The notes under the pieces: generated by a model
What the model saw: the letters and a program-made list of their open reading frames with translations, nothing else
The model's database searches: none
Told to the model about the DNA's origin: nothing
NCBI GenBank assembly: GCA_036383955.1
Contig: DASVNH010000114.1
Span: forward strand, 1 to 64,000
Direction: 5' to 3'
From: JACQFK01 sp036383955
Lineage (GTDB): Bacteria; Planctomycetota; MHYJ01; JACPRB01
Length of the DNA: 64,000 bases
Program-made: the position numbers and the translations under genes
Shown: piece after piece, positions 16,124 to 25,403 of the stretch
Position numbering within the stretch: position 1 is the stretch's first letter
How the letters are laid out: every line of letters starts with the position of its first letter

Positions 16124-19100
16124 GGCCGCTCCTCACTCACGCCGCCGTTCAGCTCGCGCACGCCGTGCAGCGTGATCACGGTCGTCGCGCTTTCCACACG
16201 CGTGACCCGCAGCGTCGCGGCGTCCAGCCGCGCCCGCAGGTTTCCGATCGCCACCCGGATCCCGTCGTCGACCGCCATCGAGGGCCCCTCCTTCAGCGCC
16301 GGGCCGGGCTCCTCGAGGACCCTCACGTCGTAGCGTTTCCGCAGCTCGCTCCACGGGAGGCGGAGGACGTCGAGCATCGCCGGATCGACGGCCGGCCCCC
16401 GCCACTCGCCGCGCGCGAGCGTGCCGGCGGCGGCCTCCGCGCGGTCGCCCGCGGCGCGCTCGATCCGCGCCTTCGCGCTGAACGGGCGGGCCGCCGCGTC
16501 GGCCTTCTCGAGGACGTCGCCCGGCAGCTGAAGCGGCGCGACCCAGCTCAGGATCTTCGTCGGCGGCTCGAAGTAGACCGTCACGTCGTCGAGCCAGCCG
16601 CCGGCCTGGAACGTCGCCGTCCAGCGCTTGTCTTCCAGGGCGACGGAGACGTTCTCGCCGGTCCACGCGACGGCCAGCGGGCGCTCGATCTCGAGCTCCC
16701 CCGACGTGAAGCGGCCGCCGTCGTGAAAGCGGCCGCGGCTCCAGAGCGCGTGGACGTTCCGCGGGCTCGCCGAGAGCCAGACGTAGAGCTCGTCGATCGT
16801 CGCGTCGGCGCAGAAGTTGCCGGGGAACAGGCCGTCGGGAAACAGCGTCGAGAGCTCCCCGCCGATCCGCAGGAGGTTCTTCACCTTGCGGCCGTCGATC
16901 TCCTTCGAATGCAGGCTCCACCACGGCGTGTTCTCGAACGGGCGCCCTTCGTCGCCGGCGAAGCGGTGGAGGACCGTCTCGCTGCCCGGCAGCACGCGGC
17001 CGTTCACGTAGATCCGCGCGGCGTCGGGCGGAAGCCCGCGGCGCCGCGGGATCTTCCAGGTCACCGCCACGTGCGTCCAGGCGTGGGCGCGGAAGTGCTC
17101 GGGGCCCAGGACCGGCGTGAACGCGAACGCGTGCGCGGAGGCCGGCCCGAGCGCCGGATCGAACTCGGCGTTGTAGCCCGTGCGGGGCGAAAAGCCGAAG
17201 CCGAACGCCAGCGCCCCCGGCCGCAGCGCCCCGCTCCCGTAGGCCGGGAACGTCTCGCCCTCGCCCGACGGCAGCACGTGCAGCGCGAACGGCGACGGAT
17301 TCATGAAGTCCGGCGCCGTGGCGTGGTAGCGGCCCGCCGAGATCAGCGTCCGCCGCTTGCCCGTCGCCCGCGGATCGAACGCCGGCTTGATCCAGAACGC
17401 GATCGTCCCCTCGTTGATGTTGAAGCTCTCGTTCTCCTCGATCCAGTAGCCGAAGGCCGCCCCGCGCTCGGCGTAAGCCCCGTCCACCCGCAGGTCCGAC
17501 GGCGCCTCGTCGACCGCCGCCGGCGGCGCCCCCCGCCAGGAGCGCGCGATCCGGCGCCCGCCGACCGGGCCGTAGGGGCCGGGACGCTTTTCCCCGACGT
17601 CCTCCCAGTTCTTCGCCAGCGAGCAGCGCCGCGCCGTCGCCGCCTGCCACGCGCCCATCGGCAGCCGGACCAGGTCGCCCCAGGCCGCGTGGTGGTGGGC
17701 CACGTGATCCCACTCGAAGTGCGCGTGCAGCCCCGATCCCAGGTGCGGCCCGCCGCGCGGGGAGGTCGTCGCCCCCGGGCAGTACTTCTCCTCCGACAGC
17801 GTCGAGCGCAGCTCCCCGGCGGGCTTGCGCTCGTCGCCCGACAGGTTCGAGCCGATCGTGGCCGGACGCAGCCAGCCCTCGTACTCGTTCTCCGCGGCCG
17901 CCGGGCCGTTCGAGACCTCGGGGCCCGACTCGACGGCGGCGTTGGTGTTCGTCTCGACGTCCCCCGTCCGCGGTCCGGACGCGCCCGTCGAGAAATGCTT
18001 CTGGTGGGTGTGGCGGAGGGCGTCGAAGGTCTTCACGACGACCTCCGCCCGCGCGACGGCCCCGTCGACGCGGCCGACCGCCTCGATCTCGAAGACTCCC
18101 ATGGGCCCGAAGCAGAGCTCGGTGGAGCTCACGGTCAGGTCGGTCTTGTCGACGTGCGTGAAGAGCGGCGCGTCGGGATTGATCTCGTTGAGGTGGAGGT
18201 TGGGGTTGAAGTTGGCCTTGAGGACGTCGGCCATCGCGCGGGAGGCGACGGCCAGCTGCGCTTCGGAGGGCACGCGGCGGCCGTTCGCGTCCCAGTCCCA
18301 GAAATAGTCCGTCCGCGTTTCGCGCAGCGGGAGGCCGTCGCAGAAGGCGTTGAACTCGCCCCAGCTCCGGAAGGGCCGCTTCGCGAGGATCGCGTCGGCG
18401 ACTTTTTCGGCGGGGATCGGCGCGGTGCGGTAGAGCAGCCCGGCCTCGTCGCCCTCGTGGCCCCGGCCGTCGTAGGTGTAGAAGACCGGCCAGCCGTACG
18501 CGCCGCCGGGGCTGCCGCAGGCGCCGGGGCCGTCGGCTTTGAGCCCGCGGCGCCGCTCGACGAGGAACACGCCTTCGAGGCCGCTGAGCAGGGCGACGAG
18601 GACTTCGCGCGGGGCCGCGTTGACGTTGACGGGGGCGCGGGCGACGATCTCGACGTAGCGGGGATTGAGGGAGTCGAGGCCCCAGACGGCGTTGTGGGTC
18701 GGCGAGGGATCGGCCGGATCGAAGATCCGGAGCGGTCCGCCGACGAGCTCGCCCTTCGCGTTGCGCTGATGCCCGAACCGGTAGACCGGCCCGCTCGCCG
18801 AAACGGGCCGGTCATACCGGACGGGACTTGAATGAGCCCCGCCCGTCTCCTCGGAGAAGGGCACGGGGTTGGCGACGTCGGGATCGCTCCACGCGCGGAC
18901 GGCGACGAACGGGCGGACCCGCTCGATCTCCTCGCGCTCCAGCGGAAGGTCGTGGACGCTCGGGTAGCCGGCGGGCGGCCGGGACGGGATCACTCGGTCG
19001 CCGAGCCGCGGCACGCGGACCTGGTCGCCGAGCGCGTTGAGGACGCGCTGGAGGGTCCGGCTGACGGCATGGTCGTTGGACCAGGCGACGCCGTCGTTCA

Positions 19101-19428
19101 GGTGGATCTTGGCGTGGGCGTCGGTGATCCGGATCTCGACCGTGCCGTCGCCGAGCTTCTCGGGACCGCCCTCGCAGGCGCCTTCGGGATGGCCGCAGGG
19201 CTTCCACGCGCGGCCGTCGAAGAGCACCCCGGTGCCCGCGAGCGCGCGCAGGCGGTCGATCGCCGTCTCCACCCCCGACGACGCGAGCAGCCGCGCCCGC
19301 GCGCTGTCGAGATAGTTCCGGGCGATCCGCCGGTCGGTGCCGACGGAGGTCGCGAACGTCACCGCCAGCAAGGCCAGCAAGGCCAGGCTCGCCAGCACCA
19401 CCACCAGGGCCGCCCCGCGCGTCTTCAT
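16120..19428 (-). CDS. Giant GspK-like pseudopilin fused to LamG/concanavalin-type domain
   Basis: The 1102-residue protein opens with a type IV pilin-like N-terminus, MKTRGAALVVVLASLALLALL, as in GspK and PilX minor pseudopilins, followed by a GspK-like head: DAHAKIHLN (a shortened version of the NLN-type segment), VNVNAAPREVLVALLSG (the helix-hairpin-helix NINTA-like motif), and KRPFRSWGEFNAFCD. After a Gly/Ser/Thr/His-rich linker (about 470-600), a second half contains FNINEGTIAFWIKPAFD and AHAWTHVAVTWKIP...ARIYVNGRVLPGSE, a LamG/concanavalin-like lectin domain. GspK is normally about 300 residues, so this is more than three times the family size. No other secretion-system gene is nearby. 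Confidence 0.8.
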   Translation of the reverse strand: MKTRGAALVVVLASLALLALLAVTFATSVGTDRRIARNYLDSARARLLASSGVETAIDRLRALAGTGVLFDGRAWKPCGHPEGACEGGPEKLGDGTVEIRITDAHAKIHLNDGVAWSNDHAVSRTLQRVLNALGDQVRVPRLGDRVIPSRPPAGYPSVHDLPLEREEIERVRPFVAVRAWSDPDVANPVPFSEETGGAHSSPVRYDRPVSASGPVYRFGHQRNAKGELVGGPLRIFDPADPSPTHNAVWGLDSLNPRYVEIVARAPVNVNAAPREVLVALLSGLEGVFLVERRRGLKADGPGACGSPGGAYGWPVFYTYDGRGHEGDEAGLLYRTAPIPAEKVADAILAKRPFRSWGEFNAFCDGLPLRETRTDYFWDWDANGRRVPSEAQLAVASRAMADVLKANFNPNLHLNEINPDAPLFTHVDKTDLTVSSTELCFGPMGVFEIEAVGRVDGAVARAEVVVKTFDALRHTHQKHFSTGASGPRTGDVETNTNAAVESGPEVSNGPAAAENEYEGWLRPATIGSNLSGDERKPAGELRSTLSEEKYCPGATTSPRGGPHLGSGLHAHFEWDHVAHHHAAWGDLVRLPMGAWQAATARRCSLAKNWEDVGEKRPGPYGPVGGRRIARSWRGAPPAAVDEAPSDLRVDGAYAERGAAFGYWIEENESFNINEGTIAFWIKPAFDPRATGKRRTLISAGRYHATAPDFMNPSPFALHVLPSGEGETFPAYGSGALRPGALAFGFGFSPRTGYNAEFDPALGPASAHAFAFTPVLGPEHFRAHAWTHVAVTWKIPRRRGLPPDAARIYVNGRVLPGSETVLHRFAGDEGRPFENTPWWSLHSKEIDGRKVKNLLRIGGELSTLFPDGLFPGNFCADATIDELYVWLSASPRNVHALWSRGRFHDGGRFTSGELEIERPLAVAWTGENVSVALEDKRWTATFQAGGWLDDVTVYFEPPTKILSWVAPLQLPGDVLEKADAAARPFSAKARIERAAGDRAEAAAGTLARGEWRGPAVDPAMLDVLRLPWSELRKRYDVRVLEEPGPALKEGPSMAVDDGIRVAIGNLRARLDAATLRVTRVESATTVITLHGVRELNGGVSEERP

Positions 19429-19455
19429 GCCTTTTCGCCTCCGCCCCTAGTGGCG

Positions 19456-19502
19456 AAAAAGGCGAAAAAGTCGTCGAAAAATCTGGCGTGTTTTTGAAAA
19501 AA
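19456..19502. promoter_or_regulatory. Phased A/T-tracts upstream of the GspK-like gene
   Basis: A5 tracts at 19456-19460, 19465-19469 and 19477-19481, a T5 at 19491-19495 and an A6 at 19497-19502 recur at roughly helical spacing in otherwise GC-rich DNA. They should bend the DNA just upstream of the (-) gene starting at 19428. No clear -10 box was found beside them. Confidence 0.4.
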
Positions 19503-19510
19503 GTCGGGGG

Positions 19511-19559
19511 GATGGAAGAAAAGCGAAGGGGGCGCGGAGCCTGGCGGCCCCGCGCCCCC
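19511..19559 (-). terminator. Intrinsic terminator of the cupin gene
   Basis: A perfect 10-bp stem (GGGGGCGCGG at 19528-19537 with CCGCGCCCCC at 19550-19559) is followed on the minus strand by the T-rich run TTCGCTTTTCTTCC. It lies ten bases after the cupin stop at 19569. Confidence 0.75.
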
Positions 19560-19568
19560 TCGAAGCCT

Positions 19569-20099
19569 TTACTTGACCTTGTTCTCGGATTCCTCGGACG
19601 AGCGCTGACCGCTGGCGTCGCTCTTGGAATCCATGGCCACGAGGGCGAGCGTCTCGCTCTTCGCGGTGAGCGAGTACGTCGTGTTCGCGGAGATCTTGAT
19701 GATGTCGCCGTCGGAAGCGGTCTGGCCCTGGCCCGGGGCTTCGGCGCGGCCGGGCTGATCCTGGCCCCGGCCCGCCGCGGACGACTGGCTGATCTCCAAG
19801 CTGCCGGAGTGGACGTGGATCACCTTGTCGGCGGCGGTCGTGTGCGCGGGCACCTTCGTACCGGCGGGGAACTTCACGAGATAGATCGCCCCGCCGCCCT
19901 TGCTCTCGCAGACCAGGGCCTTCATCACGCCCTGGGGCATCTTGTCGGCCTGCTTCCACTCGGCCTGCGAAGGCTTCATGACCACGATCCCCTGGCCTTC
20001 CTTCTGACCCTTCCCGCGCTGGCCCTTGTCTTCCTGCTGGGTAGCCCAGGCGCCGCACGCGAGCGCGCACACGGTGACGACGATGACGAATGCCTTCAT
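19569..20099 (-). CDS. Secreted cupin-domain protein
   Basis: The 176-residue product has a normal signal peptide (MKAFVIVVTVCALACGAWATQQ) and a single cupin barrel: YLVKFPAGTKVPAHTTAADKVIHVHSGSLEIS (cupin motif 1 with histidines) and GDIIKISANTTYSLTAKSETLALVAM (motif 2). A low-complexity Gln/Gly/Arg insert lies between the two motifs (SSAAGRGQDQPGRAEAPGQGQ). Metal binding is plausible through the motif-1 histidines. Start ATG 20099 is chosen because GGAGGA lies seven bases upstream; an upstream in-frame ATG would destroy the signal peptide. Confidence 0.8.
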   Translation of the reverse strand: MKAFVIVVTVCALACGAWATQQEDKGQRGKGQKEGQGIVVMKPSQAEWKQADKMPQGVMKALVCESKGGGAIYLVKFPAGTKVPAHTTAADKVIHVHSGSLEISQSSAAGRGQDQPGRAEAPGQGQTASDGDIIKISANTTYSLTAKSETLALVAMDSKSDASGQRSSEESENKVK

Positions 20100-20241
20100 G
20101 GGATATCCTCCAAATCTGACCACCAAGTCCAGCCCGAACAAGCCGGTCCCAGCGGAACCCGCGTGCCGTTAAACGTTATGCGCGCCTGTCCTTCCGCCAC
20201 GCTTCTCGGGGGGTTCTCGCCCCGGTCCCGGGAATAGGCCC

Positions 20242-20247
20242 TATACT
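20242..20247 (+). promoter_or_regulatory. -10 box TATACT immediately before GTG 20256
   Basis: TATACT ends eight bases before the GTG start of the zinc-ribbon gene, so its transcript should begin at or within a few bases of the start codon. No convincing -35 or ribosome site is present. Confidence 0.5.
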
Positions 20248-20255
20248 CATTGATC

Positions 20256-21593
20256 GTGGGCCAGGCGATCGTCTATTGCTTCAAGTGCCAGCGGCGCATC
20301 CTCGCGCAGGAGTTCGAGAAGGGCGCCGCCTACCAGGTCGGCAGCCACGTCACCTGCTCCGACTGCGCCGCGCGGCTCCTCGAGACGCTGCCGCCCGGGG
20401 AAAAAGAGCAGCTCCGGGCCCAGATGGCGAGGCCCCCGAGCGGAAGCCGGCCCGCGACGGGGCCGCCCCCGTCGTCGACGCGCATCCGGGCGCAGAAGGA
20501 CCGCCGCAAGACCACGGATCACATCCCCATCCTCCGCCTGCCCGCCGCCGGAGGCGGCGCCTCCTACGCGATCGTCGGCGGCGTGATCGCGGGCGTCATC
20601 CTCCTGATCCTCATCGTCGCCGTCCTCGCGGGCGGCTCGAAGCCCCCCGCCCCGGCTCCGACGCCGCCGCGGCCCCGGACGTCCGACGACGCGCCCCGCC
20701 TTGACGCCGCCCAGGCCGCCTTGCGGAAAGCGCGGCAGTTCGCGCGCGAGAATCCCCGCGACTTCCCCGGCCTGCTCCGCGTGTACGGGGAGGCCGTCGA
20801 CGCCGCCGAAGGCACCCCGCTCTTCGAGGAAGCCCGGCGCGAGATGGGCGAGCTCACCCTCCGCCGCAAGGAGGCCGTCACCGCCGAGCTCGCCGACCTC
20901 GACGCCCGCCTGCGCCCGCTGCTGGCCGCTGAGGAGTTCAAGGCGGCCGAGATCCTGCTCGAGGAGGCCCAGAAGCGCCGCGAGGGCCCCGACTGGACGC
21001 CGGCCGTCGACGCCAAGCTCCGCCAGGTCCGGGAAGCGGCCGCCAAGCTCTTCGCGACGCTGAAGGCGGGGGCCGTCGACGCCCCCTCGCGCCAGGCGCT
21101 CCGGGACCGGCTCCGCAAGTGGGGCCTTCCCGAGTTCTCCATCGAGCCGGAGGCGCCCGTCGAGGAGCGGCCCTGGAGGTCGCTCCTGGCCAAAGGCCTC
21201 GGCTCGCTCCGCGGCCAGGGCTACGGCGGCTGGCGCTTCGAGGACGGCGTGCTGGTCAAGACGGAGAAGGACGACGCCGGGCAGGTCAACGAAGAGATCG
21301 GGGACGGCGAGATCCGCGTCCGCTTCGAGTGCGAGAACGCGCACCGGGTCCGGTTCACCCTCCGGCAGGGCGGTCCGGACGAGGCGTTCGAGGCGTCCCA
21401 CGAGCAGCTCGCCCCCGGCCCCCACGAGATCGCCTTCCTCTGCAAGGGCGACGCGATCACGGCGACGTTCGACGGCCGCCCCCTGGCCGTCAAGCAAGGC
21501 AAGGCCCGCCGCGGGCTCCTGCAGTTCAACACCGCGCCGCCCACGTCCCGCCTGCGGATCCTCGCCCTCGACTTCCGCCCCCTGCCCCCTTAG
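20256..21593 (+). CDS. Zinc-ribbon membrane protein with C-terminal LamG/DUF1080-like domain
   Basis: The product (about 445 residues) starts at GTG 20256 (MGQAIVYCFKCQRR); a TTG at 20250 is a poorer alternative. A zinc ribbon (CFKC ... CSDC) occupies residues 8-40, then a Pro/Ser/Arg-rich linker, one membrane helix (AIVGGVIAGVILLILIVAVLAGG, about 105-127), a second proline-rich linker, a helical repeat region (TPR-like) and a beta-rich C-terminal domain (YGGWRFEDGVLVKTEK ... IRVRFECENAHRVRFTLRQGG) resembling the concanavalin fold of DUF1080 proteins. Cytoplasmic zinc ribbon plus outward sensory or binding domain is a layout common in planctomycetes. Function unknown. Confidence 0.75.
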   Translation: MGQAIVYCFKCQRRILAQEFEKGAAYQVGSHVTCSDCAARLLETLPPGEKEQLRAQMARPPSGSRPATGPPPSSTRIRAQKDRRKTTDHIPILRLPAAGGGASYAIVGGVIAGVILLILIVAVLAGGSKPPAPAPTPPRPRTSDDAPRLDAAQAALRKARQFARENPRDFPGLLRVYGEAVDAAEGTPLFEEARREMGELTLRRKEAVTAELADLDARLRPLLAAEEFKAAEILLEEAQKRREGPDWTPAVDAKLRQVREAAAKLFATLKAGAVDAPSRQALRDRLRKWGLPEFSIEPEAPVEERPWRSLLAKGLGSLRGQGYGGWRFEDGVLVKTEKDDAGQVNEEIGDGEIRVRFECENAHRVRFTLRQGGPDEAFEASHEQLAPGPHEIAFLCKGDAITATFDGRPLAVKQGKARRGLLQFNTAPPTSRLRILALDFRPLPP

Positions 21594-21596
21594 TAA

Positions 21597-21613
21597 AGCT
21601 AATTTATTTAGCT
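21597..21613 (+). other. AT-rich dyad before the DUF1552 operon
   Basis: AGCTAA and TTAGCT arms flank a TTTAT loop within the AT-rich stretch 21590-21622. It may be a protein-binding site or a weak terminator for the preceding gene; it directly precedes the DUF1552 operon, for which it also offers the only AT-rich promoter candidates. Confidence 0.35.
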
Positions 21614-21672
21614 CTTTAAGAATCTCGCGGCACGCTCCGGGCGTTGAGTTTCGGGTGATGAGGGTTGGAGCC

Positions 21673-22902
21673 ATGACGCAGCTGTCCCGCCGGTCCGTGC
21701 TCCGCGGCGCGGGCGCCGCCCTGGCGCTCCCCTTCCTCGAAACCATGGCCTCCGCGTCGCCCCGGCGCGGCGTCCCCCGCCGCATGGTCGCCATCGAGAC
21801 CAACATGGGCATCCTGCCCCAGTACTTCTTCCCGGAGAAGGCGGGGGCCGACTACGCCTCGACGCCCTACCTCGACAAGCTCGCGGCCCACCGCGCGAAG
21901 ACGACCGTGTTCTCCGGCGTGAGCCTCCCCGGCGTCACCGGCGCCCACGCCGCCGAGAAGTGCTTCCTCACCGGCACGCCCCATCCCGAGCGCGGCGGCT
22001 TCCGCAACTGGATCTCCCTCGACCAGTTCGCCGCCGAGCGCGTCGGCAACGAGACCCGCTACCCCTCCCTCGTCCTCGCCATGACCAGCGAAGGCGGCCA
22101 GACCCTCTCCTTCACCCGCAGCGGCGCCGCCATCAGCGCCGAGCGCAGCCCCAAGAAGCTCTTCCAGAAGCTCTTCGTCCAGGGCAAGCCGGAGGAGGTC
22201 GAAGCCGCCGCCGAGCAGCTGCGCCAGGGGCGGAGCATGCTCGACTTCCTCGGCGCCCAGTCCCGCCGCCTCGACGCCGCCGTCTCCGAGGCCGACCGCA
22301 AGCGCCTCGACGAGTACCGCGACTCCGTCCGCGAGCTCGAGAAGCGCCTCCAGAGCGCCGAGGCCTGGGAGTACAAGCCCAAGCCGAAGGTCGGCGCCGC
22401 CGTGCCGACGGACGTCGACGACGGCCGCGAATTCGTGAAGAAGACCCGGCTGATGTTCGACGTCATCAAGCTCGCCCTCGAGACCGACTCGACGCGCCTG
22501 GTCTCGCTGTTCATCGACACGACCGTGATCCACAACATCACCCACCACGGCAACCGCCCCGAGGTCCTCGCCGAGCTGCGCGGCCACGAGGAAGGGCAGT
22601 TCGCCGCCCTCAACGACTTCCTCACGGCGCTCGAGGGCGTCAAGGAGGAAGGCCAGTCGCTGCTCGACCGCACGATGGTCCTCTACGGCACCTGCATGGG
22701 CAGCGCCAACTCCCACTCGAACGTCAACCTCCCCGTGCTGCTCGCCGGCGGCGGCTTCAAGCACGGCCAGCATCTCGCCTTCGACGTGAAGAACAACTAC
22801 CCGCTGACCAACCTCTACGTCTCGATGCTCCAGCGCCTGGGCATCGAGGCCTCCTCGTTCTCCACGTCGACCGGCACGATGAAAGGCCTCGAGCTCGCAT
22901 GA
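21673..22902 (+). CDS. DUF1552 secreted (Tat-type) protein
   Basis: The roughly 409-residue protein starts with a twin-arginine-like signal (MTQLSRRSVLRGAGAALALPFLETMASA) and follows the DUF1552 family along its whole length: PRRMVAIETNMGILPQYFFP, GVTGAHAAEKCFLTG, SLDQFAAERVG, RKRLDEYRDSVRELEKRL, IHNITHHGN and LLAGGGFKHGQHL. DUF1552 proteins nearly always accompany DUF1592-type cytochrome modules in planctomycetes; their biochemical role is unknown. ATG 21673 is preceded by GGAG; upstream in-frame starts at 21655 and 21658 are possible. Unlike the order I most often associate with this pair, DUF1552 precedes DUF1592 here. Confidence 0.9.
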   Translation: MTQLSRRSVLRGAGAALALPFLETMASASPRRGVPRRMVAIETNMGILPQYFFPEKAGADYASTPYLDKLAAHRAKTTVFSGVSLPGVTGAHAAEKCFLTGTPHPERGGFRNWISLDQFAAERVGNETRYPSLVLAMTSEGGQTLSFTRSGAAISAERSPKKLFQKLFVQGKPEEVEAAAEQLRQGRSMLDFLGAQSRRLDAAVSEADRKRLDEYRDSVRELEKRLQSAEAWEYKPKPKVGAAVPTDVDDGREFVKKTRLMFDVIKLALETDSTRLVSLFIDTTVIHNITHHGNRPEVLAELRGHEEGQFAALNDFLTALEGVKEEGQSLLDRTMVLYGTCMGSANSHSNVNLPVLLAGGGFKHGQHLAFDVKNNYPLTNLYVSMLQRLGIEASSFSTSTGTMKGLELA

Positions 22903-25403
22903 TCGCGCTGCTCCTCGCGCTGCAGGCCGGGCCCTTCCTCGAGAAGCACTGCGTCGACTGCCACGACGCGGACGCGAAGAAGGGCAATCTCGATCTCAGG
23001 GCCCTCAAGCCCGACGACTTCCACCGCTGGGTCAAGGTCTACGACCGCGTCGTCTCCGGCGAGATGCCCCCCAAGAAAAAAGCCCAGCCGCCCCCCGCGG
23101 AAACGAAAGCCTTCGCCGCCGCGCTCCGGACGTCGCTCCTCGACGCCGAGCGCAAGAAGCTCGACGTCCAGGGCCGCACCCCGCTGCGCCGCCTCACCCG
23201 GAGCGAGTACGAGAACACGGTGCGCGACCTCCTGAGCCTCGACCGCGTCATCCTCCAGGACAACCTGCCGTCCGACGGGATGTCGCACGGCTTCGACAAG
23301 AGCGCCGACGCCCTCGATCTCTCGCACGTGAACCTGGCGAAGTACGTCGAGGCGGCCGACGCGGCGCTCGACACGGCGATCGCGACGCGGCCCCAGGCGC
23401 CCGTCGTCCTCAAGCAGCGCATCTACCTCGCGAAGCACGTCGGGCACATCCTCGGCAACGGCGACGCCGTCCTGCTCAAGGACGGGAAGATCGACCCCGA
23501 CTATCCGCCCGCCGGCGAGCAGGGGCATCTCGACCAGGGCGCCCATGAGCGCATGGGCTCTTATCGGGAAAAGACCGTGGGCGTCTTCCGCCACGAGGAC
23601 GAGTCGTTCAAGCCCTACTTCCTCGACTTCGCCGCGCTCTATCCCGGCCGCTACCGGCTCAAGGCCTCGTTCTGGAGCTTCCACTGGGACAAGGGGACGA
23701 TCCTCCCGTCGCGCGGCACGGAAGTCGCCCGGCTCTCCATCGTGCACATGCAGGACGACGGCCGCGGCGGCGGGCACCCGAGCACCGTGCTGGGCTACTA
23801 CGACGCGCCGTCGATGACGCCCCAGGTCCACGACGTCGAGATCTGGCTCAACTTCAAGGACGCGATCGGCTTCAACACGGCGTCCCTCGCGCCCGTCGCC
23901 AACTACAGCCGCAAGGGCCGCGCGATGGCCTTCACCGGGCCCGCCATCGCGGTGGACTGGCTGGACGTCGAAGGCCCCCTGTACGACCGCTGGCCGCCGC
24001 CCGGCCACCAGGCGCTCTTCGGCGACCTCCCCTTCGCCGAGCTCAAGCCCGGCCCCGGCGTCCCCCGGCGCAAGGCCCTCCGCCAGGAGGTCGTGCACGT
24101 CACCAACCGGCCCGATCCCGCTCCCGGGATCTGGAGCGTCGCCAGCGCCCTGCCCCTCGCCGACGCCGACCGCCTCCTCGCCGCCTTCCTGCCCCGGGCC
24201 TTCCGGCGGCCCGTGCCGGAGGACGTCCGCAAGTCCTACGTCGCCCGTGTCGACGAGCGCCTCAAGGCCGGCGACTGCTTCGAGCTCGCGATGCGCTCGG
24301 CCTACCGCGCCGCGCTCTGCGCGCCCGACTTCCTCTACCACGTCGAGCCGGCGGGCAAGCTCGACGGCCCCGCGCTCGCGAACCGCCTGTCCTACTTCCT
24401 CTGGAACTCGATGCCCGACAAGGAGCTCGCCGAGGCCAAGACCCTCGACGGCCAGGTCGAGCGCCTGCTGAAGGACCCGAAGTCGAACCGCTTCATCGAG
24501 AACTTCCTGGGCCAGTGGCTCAAGCTGCGTTCGATCGCCGCGAACGACCCCGACAACAAGCTCTACCCCGAGTTCAGCAACTACCTGCAGGACTCGATGA
24601 TCGCGGAGACCCGCGCCTTCCTCCGCGAGATGATCGACCAGAACCTCGGCGCGAGCTACGTGGCGAAGTCGGACTTCGCCATGCTCAACGAGAAGCTGGC
24701 CGTCCACTACGGCATCCCCGGCGTGAAGGGCTCCGCGATCCGCCGCGTGCCGCTGCCGCCCGGCTGCCCGCGCGGCGCCTTCCTGACCCAGGCCTCCGTC
24801 CTGAAGATCACCGCGAACGGGACCACGACCTCCCCCGTGCCCCGCGGCGCGTTCGTGATGGCCCGCCTGCTGGGACGCGAGCCCGAGCCGCCGCCGGCCG
24901 ACGTCCCCGCGGTGGAGCCCGACGTCCGCGGCACCACCACGATCCGGGAGCAGCTCGAGAAGCACCGGTCGAACCCGGGCTGCGCCGCCTGCCACCAGTC
25001 GATCGACCCGCCGGGCTTCGCGCTGGAGGTCTTCGACGTCATCGGCGGCCAGCGCGACCGCTACCGCTCGATCGGCACCGGCGACCCCGCCCCGCGCGGC
25101 GCGATCGACCCCTTCATCGGCATCCCCTTCAAGCTCGGCCCCAAGGTCGACCCGTCGGGCACGACGCCGGACGGCCGGGACTTCGCGGGCATCGCCGAGT
25201 TCCAGGCCCTGCTGACGGCCGACGCGGCGCGGCTCCTGAAGAACCTCGCCGAGCAACTCGCCCGCTACGCGATCGGGCGGGACGTCGCCTTCAGCGACCG
25301 CGACGAGATCGACGGCATCGTCCAGCGCGCGCACAAGAAGGGCGGGGGCTTGCGCACCCTGATCCACGAGCTGGTCCAAAGCAACCTGTTCAGGACGCAT
25401 TGA
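22899..25403 (+). CDS. DUF1592-type planctomycete cytochrome-module protein (DUF1587/1592/1588/1585)
   Basis: The 834-residue protein begins with a mini leader (MIALLLALQAGP) and an N-terminal c-type haem site (HCVDCHDADAKKGNLDL, PSC-type). Then come DUF1587 (PLRRLTRSEYENTVRDLL), a carbohydrate-binding-like beta insert (YRLKASFWSFHWDKG), DUF1592 (LANRLSYFLWNSMPDKELAEA), DUF1588 (RGAFLTQASVLKITANG...SPVPRGAFVMARLL, then GCAACHQSIDPPGFALEVFD with a second CxxCH) and DUF1585 (FAGIAEFQALL...QLARYAIGR). The two CxxCH motifs imply c-haem binding outside the cytoplasm. The start is fixed by an ATGA overlap with the DUF1552 gene. The exact redox role of the family is not known. Confidence 0.92.
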   Translation: MIALLLALQAGPFLEKHCVDCHDADAKKGNLDLRALKPDDFHRWVKVYDRVVSGEMPPKKKAQPPPAETKAFAAALRTSLLDAERKKLDVQGRTPLRRLTRSEYENTVRDLLSLDRVILQDNLPSDGMSHGFDKSADALDLSHVNLAKYVEAADAALDTAIATRPQAPVVLKQRIYLAKHVGHILGNGDAVLLKDGKIDPDYPPAGEQGHLDQGAHERMGSYREKTVGVFRHEDESFKPYFLDFAALYPGRYRLKASFWSFHWDKGTILPSRGTEVARLSIVHMQDDGRGGGHPSTVLGYYDAPSMTPQVHDVEIWLNFKDAIGFNTASLAPVANYSRKGRAMAFTGPAIAVDWLDVEGPLYDRWPPPGHQALFGDLPFAELKPGPGVPRRKALRQEVVHVTNRPDPAPGIWSVASALPLADADRLLAAFLPRAFRRPVPEDVRKSYVARVDERLKAGDCFELAMRSAYRAALCAPDFLYHVEPAGKLDGPALANRLSYFLWNSMPDKELAEAKTLDGQVERLLKDPKSNRFIENFLGQWLKLRSIAANDPDNKLYPEFSNYLQDSMIAETRAFLREMIDQNLGASYVAKSDFAMLNEKLAVHYGIPGVKGSAIRRVPLPPGCPRGAFLTQASVLKITANGTTTSPVPRGAFVMARLLGREPEPPPADVPAVEPDVRGTTTIREQLEKHRSNPGCAACHQSIDPPGFALEVFDVIGGQRDRYRSIGTGDPAPRGAIDPFIGIPFKLGPKVDPSGTTPDGRDFAGIAEFQALLTADAARLLKNLAEQLARYAIGRDVAFSDRDEIDGIVQRAHKKGGGLRTLIHELVQSNLFRTH

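Noticed and set aside
22815..25400. An 861-codon open frame on the minus strand opposite the DUF1592 gene, and similar long frames opposite or beside other genes (for example 27147-29999 and 50941-54258)
   Set aside because: Third-position GC richness keeps antisense frames open in this genome. The translations are Arg/Gly/Ala/Leu-rich without family motifs, while the opposite strand encodes recognisable domains.
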